Shown: positions 1-6,136 of the stretch, in pieces
Layout of the letters: each line of letters starts with the position of its first letter
How positions within the stretch are numbered: the first letter of the stretch is position 1
NCBI GenBank assembly: GCA_002347485.1
Contig: DDXM01000006.1
Span: 1,640-10,570, forward strand
From: Anaerolineaceae bacterium UBA2260
GTDB taxonomy: Bacteria > Chloroflexota > Anaerolineae > Anaerolineales > Anaerolineaceae
DNA: 8,931 bases
Reading direction: 5' to 3'
The notes under the pieces: generated by a model
Seen by the model: only the letters and a program-made list of their open reading frames with translations
What the model was told of the DNA's origin: nothing
The model's database searches: none
Program-made: the position numbers and the translations under genes

Positions 1-318
1 ACTGAGATCAGAGTGACACCTTTAAGCATTCTGCTTTCACAAAAAATCTATACCGCGGTTAATCGCAAACGCCCGAAAGGAAGAGATTTTTACGATATCA
101 CATTTCTATTCAGTAAAACCAAGCCTGATTTTGGGTTTATAAAACAGAAGATGGGCATTAGCTCTCCCGAAAGCTTGCGCGAGGAGCTTCTTTTGAAGAT
201 TGAGGCCTTTGACTTTGATGCCCTGGCAGACGATGTTGCTCCATTCTTAATCTCGAAGGAGCAGGTCAAGAGAGTGGTTAAATTCAGGGAATTCTGGAAG
301 CAGGTGCAGTTGGAATGA
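1..318 (+). CDS. AbiEii/AbiGii-like nucleotidyltransferase toxin, C-terminal part (5' end outside window)
   Basis: The reading frame is open from base 1, so the gene starts before the window; 105 residues are visible. The stretch KIYTAVNRKRPKGRDFYDI, followed by an FLFSKTKPDF segment, matches the conserved C-terminal half of the nucleotidyl transferase AbiEii/AbiGii family (PF08843), where a K-x-x-A...R-x-x-GRDxYD motif is typical. Family members are the toxin half of type IV toxin-antitoxin or abortive-infection pairs and transfer nucleotides to cellular targets; stand-alone homologues also exist. The N-terminal catalytic GS..D motif and any AbiEi antitoxin gene would lie to the left and cannot be seen, so toxin activity is an inference. 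The GTG at base 13 is internal to the homologous region and is not taken as the start. The gene looks more AT-rich than the sugar operon, which fits acquisition by transfer. Family call fairly firm, function uncertain. Confidence 0.75.
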   Translation, partial: TEIRVTPLSILLSQKIYTAVNRKRPKGRDFYDITFLFSKTKPDFGFIKQKMGISSPESLREELLLKIEAFDFDALADDVAPFLISKEQVKRVVKFREFWKQVQLE

Positions 319-357
319 TAAGGGGGGTAAGACACAGCGACTCGGAGACGCGACTAA

Positions 358-690
358 TTACGGTATCTCCACTCTTGCCGAATTATCATCCATATCGATA
401 TCAAAGATGCTCGACGACACCGTCGCGGCGTTGACAACCGCCACCTTGGTGCTGACCCGGTTGACCTGGATCGTGACCGTGGCGCTCCCACCGTTAGCGA
501 TTGTCCCGAAACTGCAGAAGACCTTCCTGCTGCCTAAGCGGGTGCCCTGATGGAGAGCACCGTGATGCTAGCGGACGGTCTCAGGCAGCAGGTCCATCAA
601 AATGACCGGGCTGTTGTTGACCAACATGATCGTAGAGAAGATGATATAGATAATCGGGTTTTACCCGCTGTCGATTGACCGGGCATTCAT
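358..690 (-). pseudogene. Decayed DUF11-type repeat domain of a surface protein
   Basis: Read on the minus strand in one frame, this stretch gives about 110 codons ending at TAA (358-360), with in-frame stops at 661-663 (TAA) and 568-570 (TAG). The conceptual protein fits one DUF11 (PF01345-like) beta-sandwich repeat. NPIIYIIF and VNNSP correspond to the Tyr-Thr-Ile...Asn-Asn-Gly-Pro strand, DLLPETV to the D-x-LP element, and CSFGTIANGGSATVTIQV is a near-textbook DUF11 core. It is followed by VVNAATVSSS and a terminal DDNSARVEI resembling the usual NNTAxVxV. DUF11 repeats occur in large extracellular proteins. Both stops sit where Gln would be one C-to-T change away, and no frameshift is needed. 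Homology fades above about 690, where more stops appear, so the 5' limit is approximate. A small plus-strand frame over 407-550 is its shadow. Confidence 0.65.
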
Positions 691-738
691 TTACTGCTAA
701 TGTCTCTCGCAACTACAGCATCCTAGCGCAGGCTAATT

Positions 739-1179
739 TCAAGGCGCATAATTTATACAAACACCTTCATACACATGAGGCTCCTCCTTTAAGATTATTT
801 TACCTTTAGCATGAAAGATTGCCCCACCCAGATAAGTATTACAATCAGGATCATCAGCAAGACGGGTATAAGTAAAGGGAATGTACAATGTTTGGGTCTG
901 TGGTCCTTTAGCCCTTGGATCGACAGACGTTAACTGCCAACCTGTATCTTCAGGGTGTAGAATACCACCTGAATCCATCCAGGCAATATAATAGCCTACG
1001 GAATATGCACGATACACCTCCCAATTGATCGTTACCCAGGGTAACCAATTGACACCTAGGATAGGCTCAGCGGGGAAAACTACGTCAAAAGACCTTACCT
1101 TTCCAGCGGATACGGGTACGACAGTCATCAATATCGTTAGGAAGACCAGCACTGATGCAACATACAAACGGTGTTTCAT
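739..1179 (-). CDS. Small secreted protein of unknown function
   Basis: This 146-residue protein begins with a classical Sec signal peptide: MKHR, a hydrophobic core to about residue 21, and VSA before Gly26 as the probable cleavage site. The mature chain of about 121 residues is rich in aromatics (Trp at 45, 48, 53, 67 and 81, with many Tyr), lacks further membrane segments, and has two Cys (113 and 141) that could form a disulphide. Alternating polar and hydrophobic stretches suggest a beta-rich fold; that is inference. I do not recognise a family. The start is well supported: AAAGGAG lies upstream of ATG at 1179 with suitable spacing. It is transcribed away from the sugar operon and shares its 280 bp upstream region. 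The decayed DUF11 fragment lies downstream on the same strand but is not clearly related. An intact frame beside a pseudogene suggests it is still under selection or recently arrived. Confidence 0.72.
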   Translation of the reverse strand: MKHRLYVASVLVFLTILMTVVPVSAGKVRSFDVVFPAEPILGVNWLPWVTINWEVYRAYSVGYYIAWMDSGGILHPEDTGWQLTSVDPRAKGPQTQTLYIPFTYTRLADDPDCNTYLGGAIFHAKGKIILKEEPHVYEGVCINYAP

Positions 1180-1192
1180 TTTTATTATCTCC

Positions 1193-1216
1193 TTTCAATC
1201 TGATCCTGTTTCAATC
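1193..1216. repeat. Short direct repeat TTTCAATC, 16 bp period
   Basis: TTTCAATC occurs at 1193-1200 and 1209-1216, with similar following bases (TGATCC and GGATTC). It lies directly upstream of the ribosome binding site of the minus-strand secreted-protein gene, so it falls in that gene's leader or promoter. It could be a repeated regulator half-site or simply chance; no known site is recognised. Confidence 0.3.
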
Positions 1217-1379
1217 GGATTCGTTCAGTTTCCGGACCCGACTGATTCCAAATTACGGTCCATCCAGATATGATGTCGATATAAGAAGACCCGTCTGATC
1301 TTTGGCCGGTACAATATGCAAAAACTAGTGTTCCGATTATGCCTAATGCTGACAAAATGAACCCCTATGAATTACCCTA

Positions 1380-1408
1380 TTGACTTTGTTCTGGATATTC
1401 CCTATAAT
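1380..1408 (+). promoter_or_regulatory. Sigma70-type promoter of the sugar ABC operon
   Basis: TTGACT (1380-1385) and a perfect TATAAT (1403-1408) are separated by exactly 17 bp, close to the housekeeping consensus. Transcription should start near 1414-1416, inside the operator, leaving a leader of about 47 nt before the lipoprotein ATG at 1462. The ribosome binding site AGGAG (1451-1455) is 6 bp from that ATG. Such a strong core promoter needs a repressor to be controlled, which agrees with the operator and the LacI gene at the end of the operon. Confidence 0.8.
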
Positions 1409-1435
1409 TAAACTGGTTTAGTAAACCGGTTTACT
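1409..1435 (+). promoter_or_regulatory. Tandem LacI-family operators
   Basis: Two copies of TAAACYGGTTTA (1409-1420 and 1422-1433) are separated by one base. The second copy is the core of a perfect 16-bp palindrome, AGTAAACCGGTTTACT (1420-1435), with the central CG typical of LacI-family operators; the first is palindromic except at its centre (TG). The site starts one base after the -10 element and covers the predicted transcription start, the classic position for repression. The probable ligand is the LacI-family protein encoded at 6137-7180. The assignment of this regulator to this site is inference from genetic linkage and operator type. Confidence 0.78.
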
Positions 1436-1461
1436 TCACTCACATCTGTAAGGAGAATGCT

Positions 1462-2799
1462 ATGAGAACCTCTACTTTTATCCCGCTACTGATGGTCGTC
1501 GCTATGCTGGCGGGCGTTTTGGCGGCTTGTGCTCCCGCAGCCACCCCCACGCCTGCGCCACCCGAGCCGACCGCAGCCTCCTCAGCGACCGAATCTCGGA
1601 CCGCTGAACCGACAGCCGCCCCGGCCGCCGAACCTGTCAAGCTGACCTTCTGGTTCAACTGGGAAGGCACAAATGCCGACGTGATGAAGGATCTGGTTAA
1701 TCTCTTCAATGCCGCCAACCCCGACATCGTCATTGAACCCGTCTTCCAGCCCTACGCCGACATGACAACTCTCCTCCAGACGTCTATCGCCGGAGGCACA
1801 ACCCCGGATGTAGTCGCGCTGGACCTGATCCTGATCCCACAGTTTGTCGAAACCGGCGCCATCGCGCCGCTGGATGACTACGTAGCTGCCGATCCCGACA
1901 TCAACATCAAAGATTTCTACCCGCTGCTGGCCGACTACGACGTTATGGGCAGCAAACGTTATGCCCTGCCGGTCAGCACCAACAACATGCAGCTCATCTG
2001 GAACAAGGACCTGTTCAAAAAGGCCGACCTGGATCCTGAAAAAGCTCCCACCAACTGGGACGAAATGCAGGCTATGGCCGAGAAGTGCCAGGACCCCGCC
2101 AACGGCGTGGTCGGCTTCGAATTCTATACCCAGCCCACCGGTGAAGGCATCACCTGGCAGTTCCAGGTCTGGCTGTGGGCGGCCGGCGGTCAGTTCCTCA
2201 ACGCCGATAACACGGCTGCCGCGTTCAATACCCCCGAAGGACTGAAGGCGCTGACCTTCGTCTCGGACATGCTGAAGGGCAAAGGCTCGCAGCCGGGTCC
2301 CTGGGGCCTGTTTGGTGATCAGAAAGCCTGTATGCAGCTCGATGGCTCATGGTTATTCGGTTACCGCAAGGACGCCCCCTTCCAGTGGGGCATCGCCCCG
2401 GTGCCCGCGCCGGCCGGCGGCAAGACCGCCAGCAACGTTGGCGGCGAGCACGTCTTCATGTTCGATGCTTCCCCCAACAAGGAAGCTGCCTGGAAATTCA
2501 TTAAGTATTTGACCAGCCCGGATGTGCAGCTGGAATGGGACCAGAAGACGGGCTTCCTACCAGTACGCCAGTCGATAGCTGAAAGCGCCGATTACCTGAA
2601 GTGGATCAGCGAGACCGAACCGCGTATGCTGCCCTTCGTCCAGGGCATGGCGACCGCTCACACCCGCCCCGCCACTTCCAAGTATTACGCAGTGTCAGAT
2701 GCTTTCTCGCGCGAAATCCAGAAAGCTCTGCTCGGAGAGGCTTCCCCTGCCGATGCGCTCGCAGCCGCTGAAACGGCCGTAAACGAAGCGCTAAAGTAG
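1462..2799 (+). CDS. Sugar ABC transporter substrate-binding lipoprotein (maltodextrin type)
   Basis: This 445-residue protein is a family 1 extracellular solute-binding protein (MalE-like) that would capture an oligosaccharide outside the membrane and hand it to the two permeases downstream. It has a lipoprotein signal: hydrophobic residues 8-20, then lipobox LAAC with Cys23 as the lipidation site. An Ala/Pro/Thr/Glu-rich linker (about 24-58) follows and acts as a spacer from the membrane. The binding domain begins near residue 60 with KLTFWFNWEG, followed by the family pattern of VNLFNAANPDI, GTTPDVVALD and APLDDY; the C-terminal lobe contains LDGSWLFGY and PNKEAAWKFIKYLTS. Length is normal. 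The start follows AGGAG at 6 bp and is the only good one. It is the first gene of the operon, under the promoter and tandem operator. Substrate is not fixed by sequence; maltose, maltodextrin or cyclodextrin is inferred from the linked amylase. Confidence 0.9.
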   Translation: MRTSTFIPLLMVVAMLAGVLAACAPAATPTPAPPEPTAASSATESRTAEPTAAPAAEPVKLTFWFNWEGTNADVMKDLVNLFNAANPDIVIEPVFQPYADMTTLLQTSIAGGTTPDVVALDLILIPQFVETGAIAPLDDYVAADPDINIKDFYPLLADYDVMGSKRYALPVSTNNMQLIWNKDLFKKADLDPEKAPTNWDEMQAMAEKCQDPANGVVGFEFYTQPTGEGITWQFQVWLWAAGGQFLNADNTAAAFNTPEGLKALTFVSDMLKGKGSQPGPWGLFGDQKACMQLDGSWLFGYRKDAPFQWGIAPVPAPAGGKTASNVGGEHVFMFDASPNKEAAWKFIKYLTSPDVQLEWDQKTGFLPVRQSIAESADYLKWISETEPRMLPFVQGMATAHTRPATSKYYAVSDAFSREIQKALLGEASPADALAAAETAVNEALK

Positions 2800-2823
2800 G
2801 AAAGCCGACATTTCATTTCTCCT

Positions 2824-2851
2824 GGGGCGGTGGCCTCCAGCCGCCGTCCCC
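2824..2851 (+). other. Hairpin between binding-protein and permease genes
   Basis: GGGGCGGTGGC (2824-2834) can pair with GCCGCCGTCCCC (2840-2851) around a 5-base loop, giving an 11-pair stem with one G-U pair and one bulged U. No T-run follows, so it is not a standard terminator. An intercistronic structure here would let the binding protein be made in excess over the permeases, by stabilising the upstream mRNA or by partial termination; E. coli malE-malF has a comparable arrangement. That role is inferred. Confidence 0.55.
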
Positions 2852-2940
2852 TCCATTTCAACACCCAACACCGGTTAAAATAAACTCGATCTAACAATCG
2901 TTTGAAAAACGTATTTTACGAAACTCAGGATTTGATACGC

Positions 2941-3864
2941 ATGCAGGTCCGTTACGAAGGTTCCCCCAATTGGTTCACCCGACTGCGCCGCAGCGACATT
3001 CCCACCGCGTTGCTGTTTCTCGCGCCGTCGCTGCTGATAATGGGGACGTTTAACTTTTACCCGATTGCCGAGGTTTTCCGCTTGAGCCTGTTCAAGTGGG
3101 ACAACCTTTCGAAAAACAAAACGTTTATTGGTTTCGATAATTTCAACACGCTCTTCCAGAGCGACCGCTTCTGGAATTCGTTGACCGTCACTGGCGAATA
3201 CACCCTGGTGGTTACAGCACTAAGCATTTCCCTGGGATTGGTGCTGGCCGTTTTACTCAACAACCAGCTTCTGCTGGGCAAATCCCTCTGGCGAAGTATG
3301 TTCTTCCTGCCGGTGGTCACACCCACCGTGGCAGCGGCCATGGTGTGGATCCTGCTGTTCAACCCCGGCTTTGGTCTGGTCAACGTCGTTCTGCGCGCCT
3401 TAGGACTCACGGGGCTGAACTGGCTGGCCGATACCACCTGGGCTCTGCCCACCGTGATGACGCTGGGCGTCTGGCGGCGGTTGGGCTTCAACACCATGCT
3501 TTACCTTGCGGCCATTCAGTCGTTATCCAAAGAGTATTACGAGAGCGCCGAAATCGACGGCGCCAATGCCCTGCAGCGCTTTCTTCACATCACGGTGCCG
3601 TTGCTGCGTTCCACCACAATCATGCTCGTCATCCTGGGGGTAGTCGATTCGTTTCTGGTCTTCGATCAGGTTATGGTGCTCACCCGCGGCGGTCCGGGCA
3701 ACGCTACCGAAGTCATCGGTATGTTCATGTATTCGACTTCATTCACATCCTTCAAACTCGGTTACGGGGCAGCCATCTCGGTGGTCATGTTCATCGTTGT
3801 GGCGGCGTTCACCCTGATGCAGTGGCGGTTCGTCGGCTTTGGCTCGGCGGAGGAGGCGGAATGA
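2941..3864 (+). CDS. Sugar ABC transporter permease, MalF-like
   Basis: Inner-membrane permease subunit of a carbohydrate uptake ABC transporter, forming a heterodimeric channel with the next gene product. About six hydrophobic segments are visible, beginning with IPTALLFLAPSLLIMG near residue 20 and ending with AAISVVMFIVVAAFTLMQW. The EAA loop that docks the ATPase is clear at about residues 198-222: EYYESAEIDGANALQRF followed by HITVPLL, with the invariant Gly. With ATG at 2941 the protein is 307 residues, normal for single-domain MalF types without the large E. coli periplasmic loop. AGGA lies 10 bp upstream of this ATG. The frame is open further and a TTG at 2902 would add 13 residues, but that codon has no visible ribosome binding site; the choice is not certain. 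The stop overlaps the next start as ATGA, implying translational coupling. Confidence 0.9.
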   Translation: MQVRYEGSPNWFTRLRRSDIPTALLFLAPSLLIMGTFNFYPIAEVFRLSLFKWDNLSKNKTFIGFDNFNTLFQSDRFWNSLTVTGEYTLVVTALSISLGLVLAVLLNNQLLLGKSLWRSMFFLPVVTPTVAAAMVWILLFNPGFGLVNVVLRALGLTGLNWLADTTWALPTVMTLGVWRRLGFNTMLYLAAIQSLSKEYYESAEIDGANALQRFLHITVPLLRSTTIMLVILGVVDSFLVFDQVMVLTRGGPGNATEVIGMFMYSTSFTSFKLGYGAAISVVMFIVVAAFTLMQWRFVGFGSAEEAE

Positions 3865-4718
3865 AACTCTTTCAAAAATCCAACCCCGAACCGGTCACCC
3901 CGCGCAAGGTGCGCACTACCCTGATCCTGGCGCTGATTCTGATACCGGCGGCCTTTGTGGTGCTGGTGCCCTACCTTTGGATGTTTACCACCTCGCTGAA
4001 ATCGCGCGGCACCACCGGCATGCCGCCCTATCTCTTCCCGGCGGTGTTCGAATTTGGCAACTATGTCAAAGCCTGGCAGGCGGCGCCCTTCTTGCGCTAC
4101 TACCTCAACACCACAATCGTCGCCGTGGCCATCATTGCCGCGCGGGTGGTCTTCGGCGGGATGGCGGCTTATGCCTTTTCCTTTTTGCGCTTCCCCGGCC
4201 GCAACCTGCTTTTCCTGCTCTTTCTGGGCACGATGATGATTCCCTTTCAGGCGACCATCATCCCTTCATACCTCATCATTCGTGATCTACACTGGTTCAA
4301 CACCTATCAGGCGCTGATCGTTCCCCGTATGGTGGATGCCTTTTCCATTTTTCTGCTGCGCCAAGCGTTCATCTCGATCCCGCGCGATTACCTAGACGCC
4401 GCCCGTCTGGACGGCTGCTCGCACTGGCAGGCGCTGTGGAAAGTGGTAGTGCCGCTCAACCGTTCCTCGGTTTTGACAATGGGACTGTTCGCCTTTTTGT
4501 TCGCCTGGAATGATTATCTCTGGCCGCTACTGGTGGCTAACAACGAGCAAATGCGCACCATCCAGTTGGGCCTGCAGGTCTTCGCCGGCCGCTACCAGAC
4601 CGAATGGACATATATGATGGCCGGCACGGTCACGGCCACCCTGCTGCCGCTCCTCCTTTTCCTGTTCGCGCAGCGCAGTTTCATTTCCGGCCTCACCCGC
4701 TCGGGTTTGAAAGGATAA
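3861..4718 (+). CDS. Sugar ABC transporter permease, MalG-like
   Basis: Second permease subunit, 285 residues. It has an N-terminal cytoplasmic tail, a first membrane helix at about 19-42 (LILALILIPAAFVVLVPYLW), the MalG-family MFTTSLKS just after it, and about five further helices. The EAA motif is at about 176-199 (DYLDAARLDGCSHWQALW then KVVVPL), with Gly185 as the invariant residue contacting the ATPase. FLFAWNDYLWPLL (about 212-224) is strongly conserved in this family. The ATG shares the ATGA overlap with the previous stop and is preceded by GGAGGAGG (3849-3856). An in-frame extension upstream of 3861 lies inside the MalF-like gene and is not used. No ATPase gene follows, so a shared MsmX/UgpC/MalK-type ATPase encoded elsewhere is presumed to energise the pair. 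Confidence 0.92.
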   Translation: MKLFQKSNPEPVTPRKVRTTLILALILIPAAFVVLVPYLWMFTTSLKSRGTTGMPPYLFPAVFEFGNYVKAWQAAPFLRYYLNTTIVAVAIIAARVVFGGMAAYAFSFLRFPGRNLLFLLFLGTMMIPFQATIIPSYLIIRDLHWFNTYQALIVPRMVDAFSIFLLRQAFISIPRDYLDAARLDGCSHWQALWKVVVPLNRSSVLTMGLFAFLFAWNDYLWPLLVANNEQMRTIQLGLQVFAGRYQTEWTYMMAGTVTATLLPLLLFLFAQRSFISGLTRSGLKG

Positions 4719-4727
4719 ATCAACCTT

Positions 4728-6122
4728 ATGAATGCAATGAATACTGCTCCCGATTGGGTGCAGGACGCCGTTTTCTACCAGATCTTCCCCGAGCGGTTTG
4801 CCAACGGCGACCCAGGCAACGATCCCGCCTGGGTGCTGCCGTGGGGCACGCCGCCCACCCCGCAGACCTTCATGGGCGGGGACCTGCAGGGCATCCTCGA
4901 CCATATGCCCTACCTGCGGGAGTTGGGCATCAACGCAATTTACACCACCCCCATCTTTGCGGCACGCTCGAACCATAAGTATGACACCACCAATTATTTC
5001 AAGGTCGACCCAACCTTCGGCGACCTGGATCTGCTCAAGCGGTTGGTGCGCGCGGCTCACGATAACGGCATGCGCATCATTCTGGATGCGGTCTTCAATC
5101 ACTGCGGCGACGGTTTCTGGGCGTTCCAGGATGTTATGGCCCGGGGAAGCGCCTCACAGTACCGCGATTGGTTCGTGTTGGACGATTTGCCCGTCACGCA
5201 GGACCCGCCCAATTACCAGACCTGCGGAGGGGCCGGTTTCTTGCCCAAGCTAAACATCGCCAACCCGGAAGTCTGCCGCTATCTCCTGGACGCAGCCGCC
5301 TACTGGCTCAAGGAAACCGGCATGGACGGTTGGCGCCTGGACGTACCCTGGAAAGTGCCCCTGGATTTCTGGCGCGAGTTTCGCCAGGTGGTCAAATCCA
5401 TCCGGCCGGACGCCTATATCGTGGCCGAATCCTGGCGCGATCCGCTTTACTGGCTGCAAGGGGATACCTGCGACGGGGTAATGAACTACCCCTACCGGGA
5501 TTACATCCTGGATTACTGCGCGCGCGACGCCATGGACGCCGAGGACTTCGATCATTTCACGCGCCGCCTGCTGGCTGATTACGGCCCGCTCGCACCGGCG
5601 CAGTTGAACCTGGTGGGCAGCCATGATACGGCCCGGATTCTGACGGTGTGCGGCGAGAATTCCGCCCGCGCCGGGCTGGCCTTCCTCTGCCTGTTGACCG
5701 GCGTGGGCGCGCCCATGATCTACTACGGCGACGAGAACGGCATGTCTGGCGCGAACGACCCAGACTGCCGGCGCTGCATGGAGTGGGATGCAACAAAATG
5801 GAATCGGGGCATCCGGGGCGCCGTGCAAAAGTTGATCGCCCTGCGCCGCGCCCATCCCGCGTTGCGCGCCGGCAGTTATGAAAGCCTGTTGACTTTCAAC
5901 GGGGTGTATGCCTTTCGGCGGTGGTTGGATGCCGATCGAGTGGTGGTGGTGATCAACCCGCGCAACGCCCAAAAAGGCCTGCGCATCCCATTGCCTGGCG
6001 AGGGCGACGGCGAATGGGTGGATGTGTTGAGCGGCCGGCGCTTTACCGGCCGCGCCGGGCAGCTTGTTTTGCCAATCCTGGAAGCTCAGCAAGGTCTGGC
6101 ACTCATACCTTTGAATCGATAA
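4728..6122 (+). CDS. GH13 alpha-amylase family enzyme, neopullulanase/cyclomaltodextrinase type, lacking N-domain
   Basis: This 464-residue protein has no signal peptide and is probably cytoplasmic, hydrolysing imported maltodextrins or cyclodextrins. The (beta/alpha)8 barrel starts almost at once (VQDAVFYQIFPERFANGD, residues 11-28). Conserved regions are intact: DAVFNH at 120-125, GWRLD at 201-205 with nucleophile Asp205, VAESW at 232-236 with acid/base Glu234, and LVGSHDTAR at 295-303 with Asp300 as transition-state stabiliser. LPKLN at 172-176 matches the fifth conserved region (MPKLN) that marks the neopullulanase subfamily (GH13_20), as against QPDLN in oligo-1,6-glucosidases. NDPDCRR near 343 also fits. 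A C-terminal beta domain covers about 385-464. Typical relatives are near 580 residues, with an N-terminal domain of about 125 residues that supports dimerisation; it is absent here. The ATG is 9 bp after the permease stop, with AAGGA at 4711-4715. Exact substrate unproven. Confidence 0.92.
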   Translation: MNAMNTAPDWVQDAVFYQIFPERFANGDPGNDPAWVLPWGTPPTPQTFMGGDLQGILDHMPYLRELGINAIYTTPIFAARSNHKYDTTNYFKVDPTFGDLDLLKRLVRAAHDNGMRIILDAVFNHCGDGFWAFQDVMARGSASQYRDWFVLDDLPVTQDPPNYQTCGGAGFLPKLNIANPEVCRYLLDAAAYWLKETGMDGWRLDVPWKVPLDFWREFRQVVKSIRPDAYIVAESWRDPLYWLQGDTCDGVMNYPYRDYILDYCARDAMDAEDFDHFTRRLLADYGPLAPAQLNLVGSHDTARILTVCGENSARAGLAFLCLLTGVGAPMIYYGDENGMSGANDPDCRRCMEWDATKWNRGIRGAVQKLIALRRAHPALRAGSYESLLTFNGVYAFRRWLDADRVVVVINPRNAQKGLRIPLPGEGDGEWVDVLSGRRFTGRAGQLVLPILEAQQGLALIPLNR

Positions 6123-6124
6123 TA

Positions 6125-6130
6125 TATAAT
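6125..6130 (+). promoter_or_regulatory. -10 element placed for a leaderless LacI transcript
   Basis: A perfect TATAAT ends 6 bp before the ATG of the repressor gene, so a transcript starting at the usual distance would begin at the A of that ATG (6137). No Shine-Dalgarno sequence lies in the 14-bp gap after the amylase stop, which agrees with leaderless translation. No good -35 hexamer is found at 17 bp (CTCATA). This would give the repressor a basal promoter independent of the operator at 1409-1435. Confidence 0.5.
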
Positions 6131-6136
6131 CAGCCT

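Noticed and set aside
407..550. Plus-strand 47-codon frame with a hydrophobic stretch
   Set aside because: The opposite strand in this span encodes a clear DUF11 repeat core, so the hydrophobic run is its shadow.
2870..2880. CCGGTTAAA resembling half of the LacI operator, before the MalF-like gene
   Set aside because: Only one half-site matches and no promoter overlaps it; more likely chance.
3345..3860. An in-frame extension upstream of the MalG-like ATG
   Set aside because: It lies wholly within the MalF-like gene in another frame and its Arg/His-rich translation is unlike any permease; the ATGA overlap with GGAGGAGG fixes the start at 3861.
4527..5102. Minus-strand open frame of 191 codons over the permease-amylase junction
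   Set aside because: It crosses two well-supported plus-strand genes, has no ribosome binding site of note and no recognisable domain.
5250..6092. Minus-strand open frame of 280 codons across the amylase gene
   Set aside because: Its translation is low-complexity and His/Ala/Gly-rich, as expected of the antisense of a GC-rich gene; the plus strand has full GH13 motifs.
5921..6136. A longer form of the LacI protein starting inside the amylase gene
   Set aside because: The added residues are not LacI-like, and family homology begins right at the ATG at 6137.
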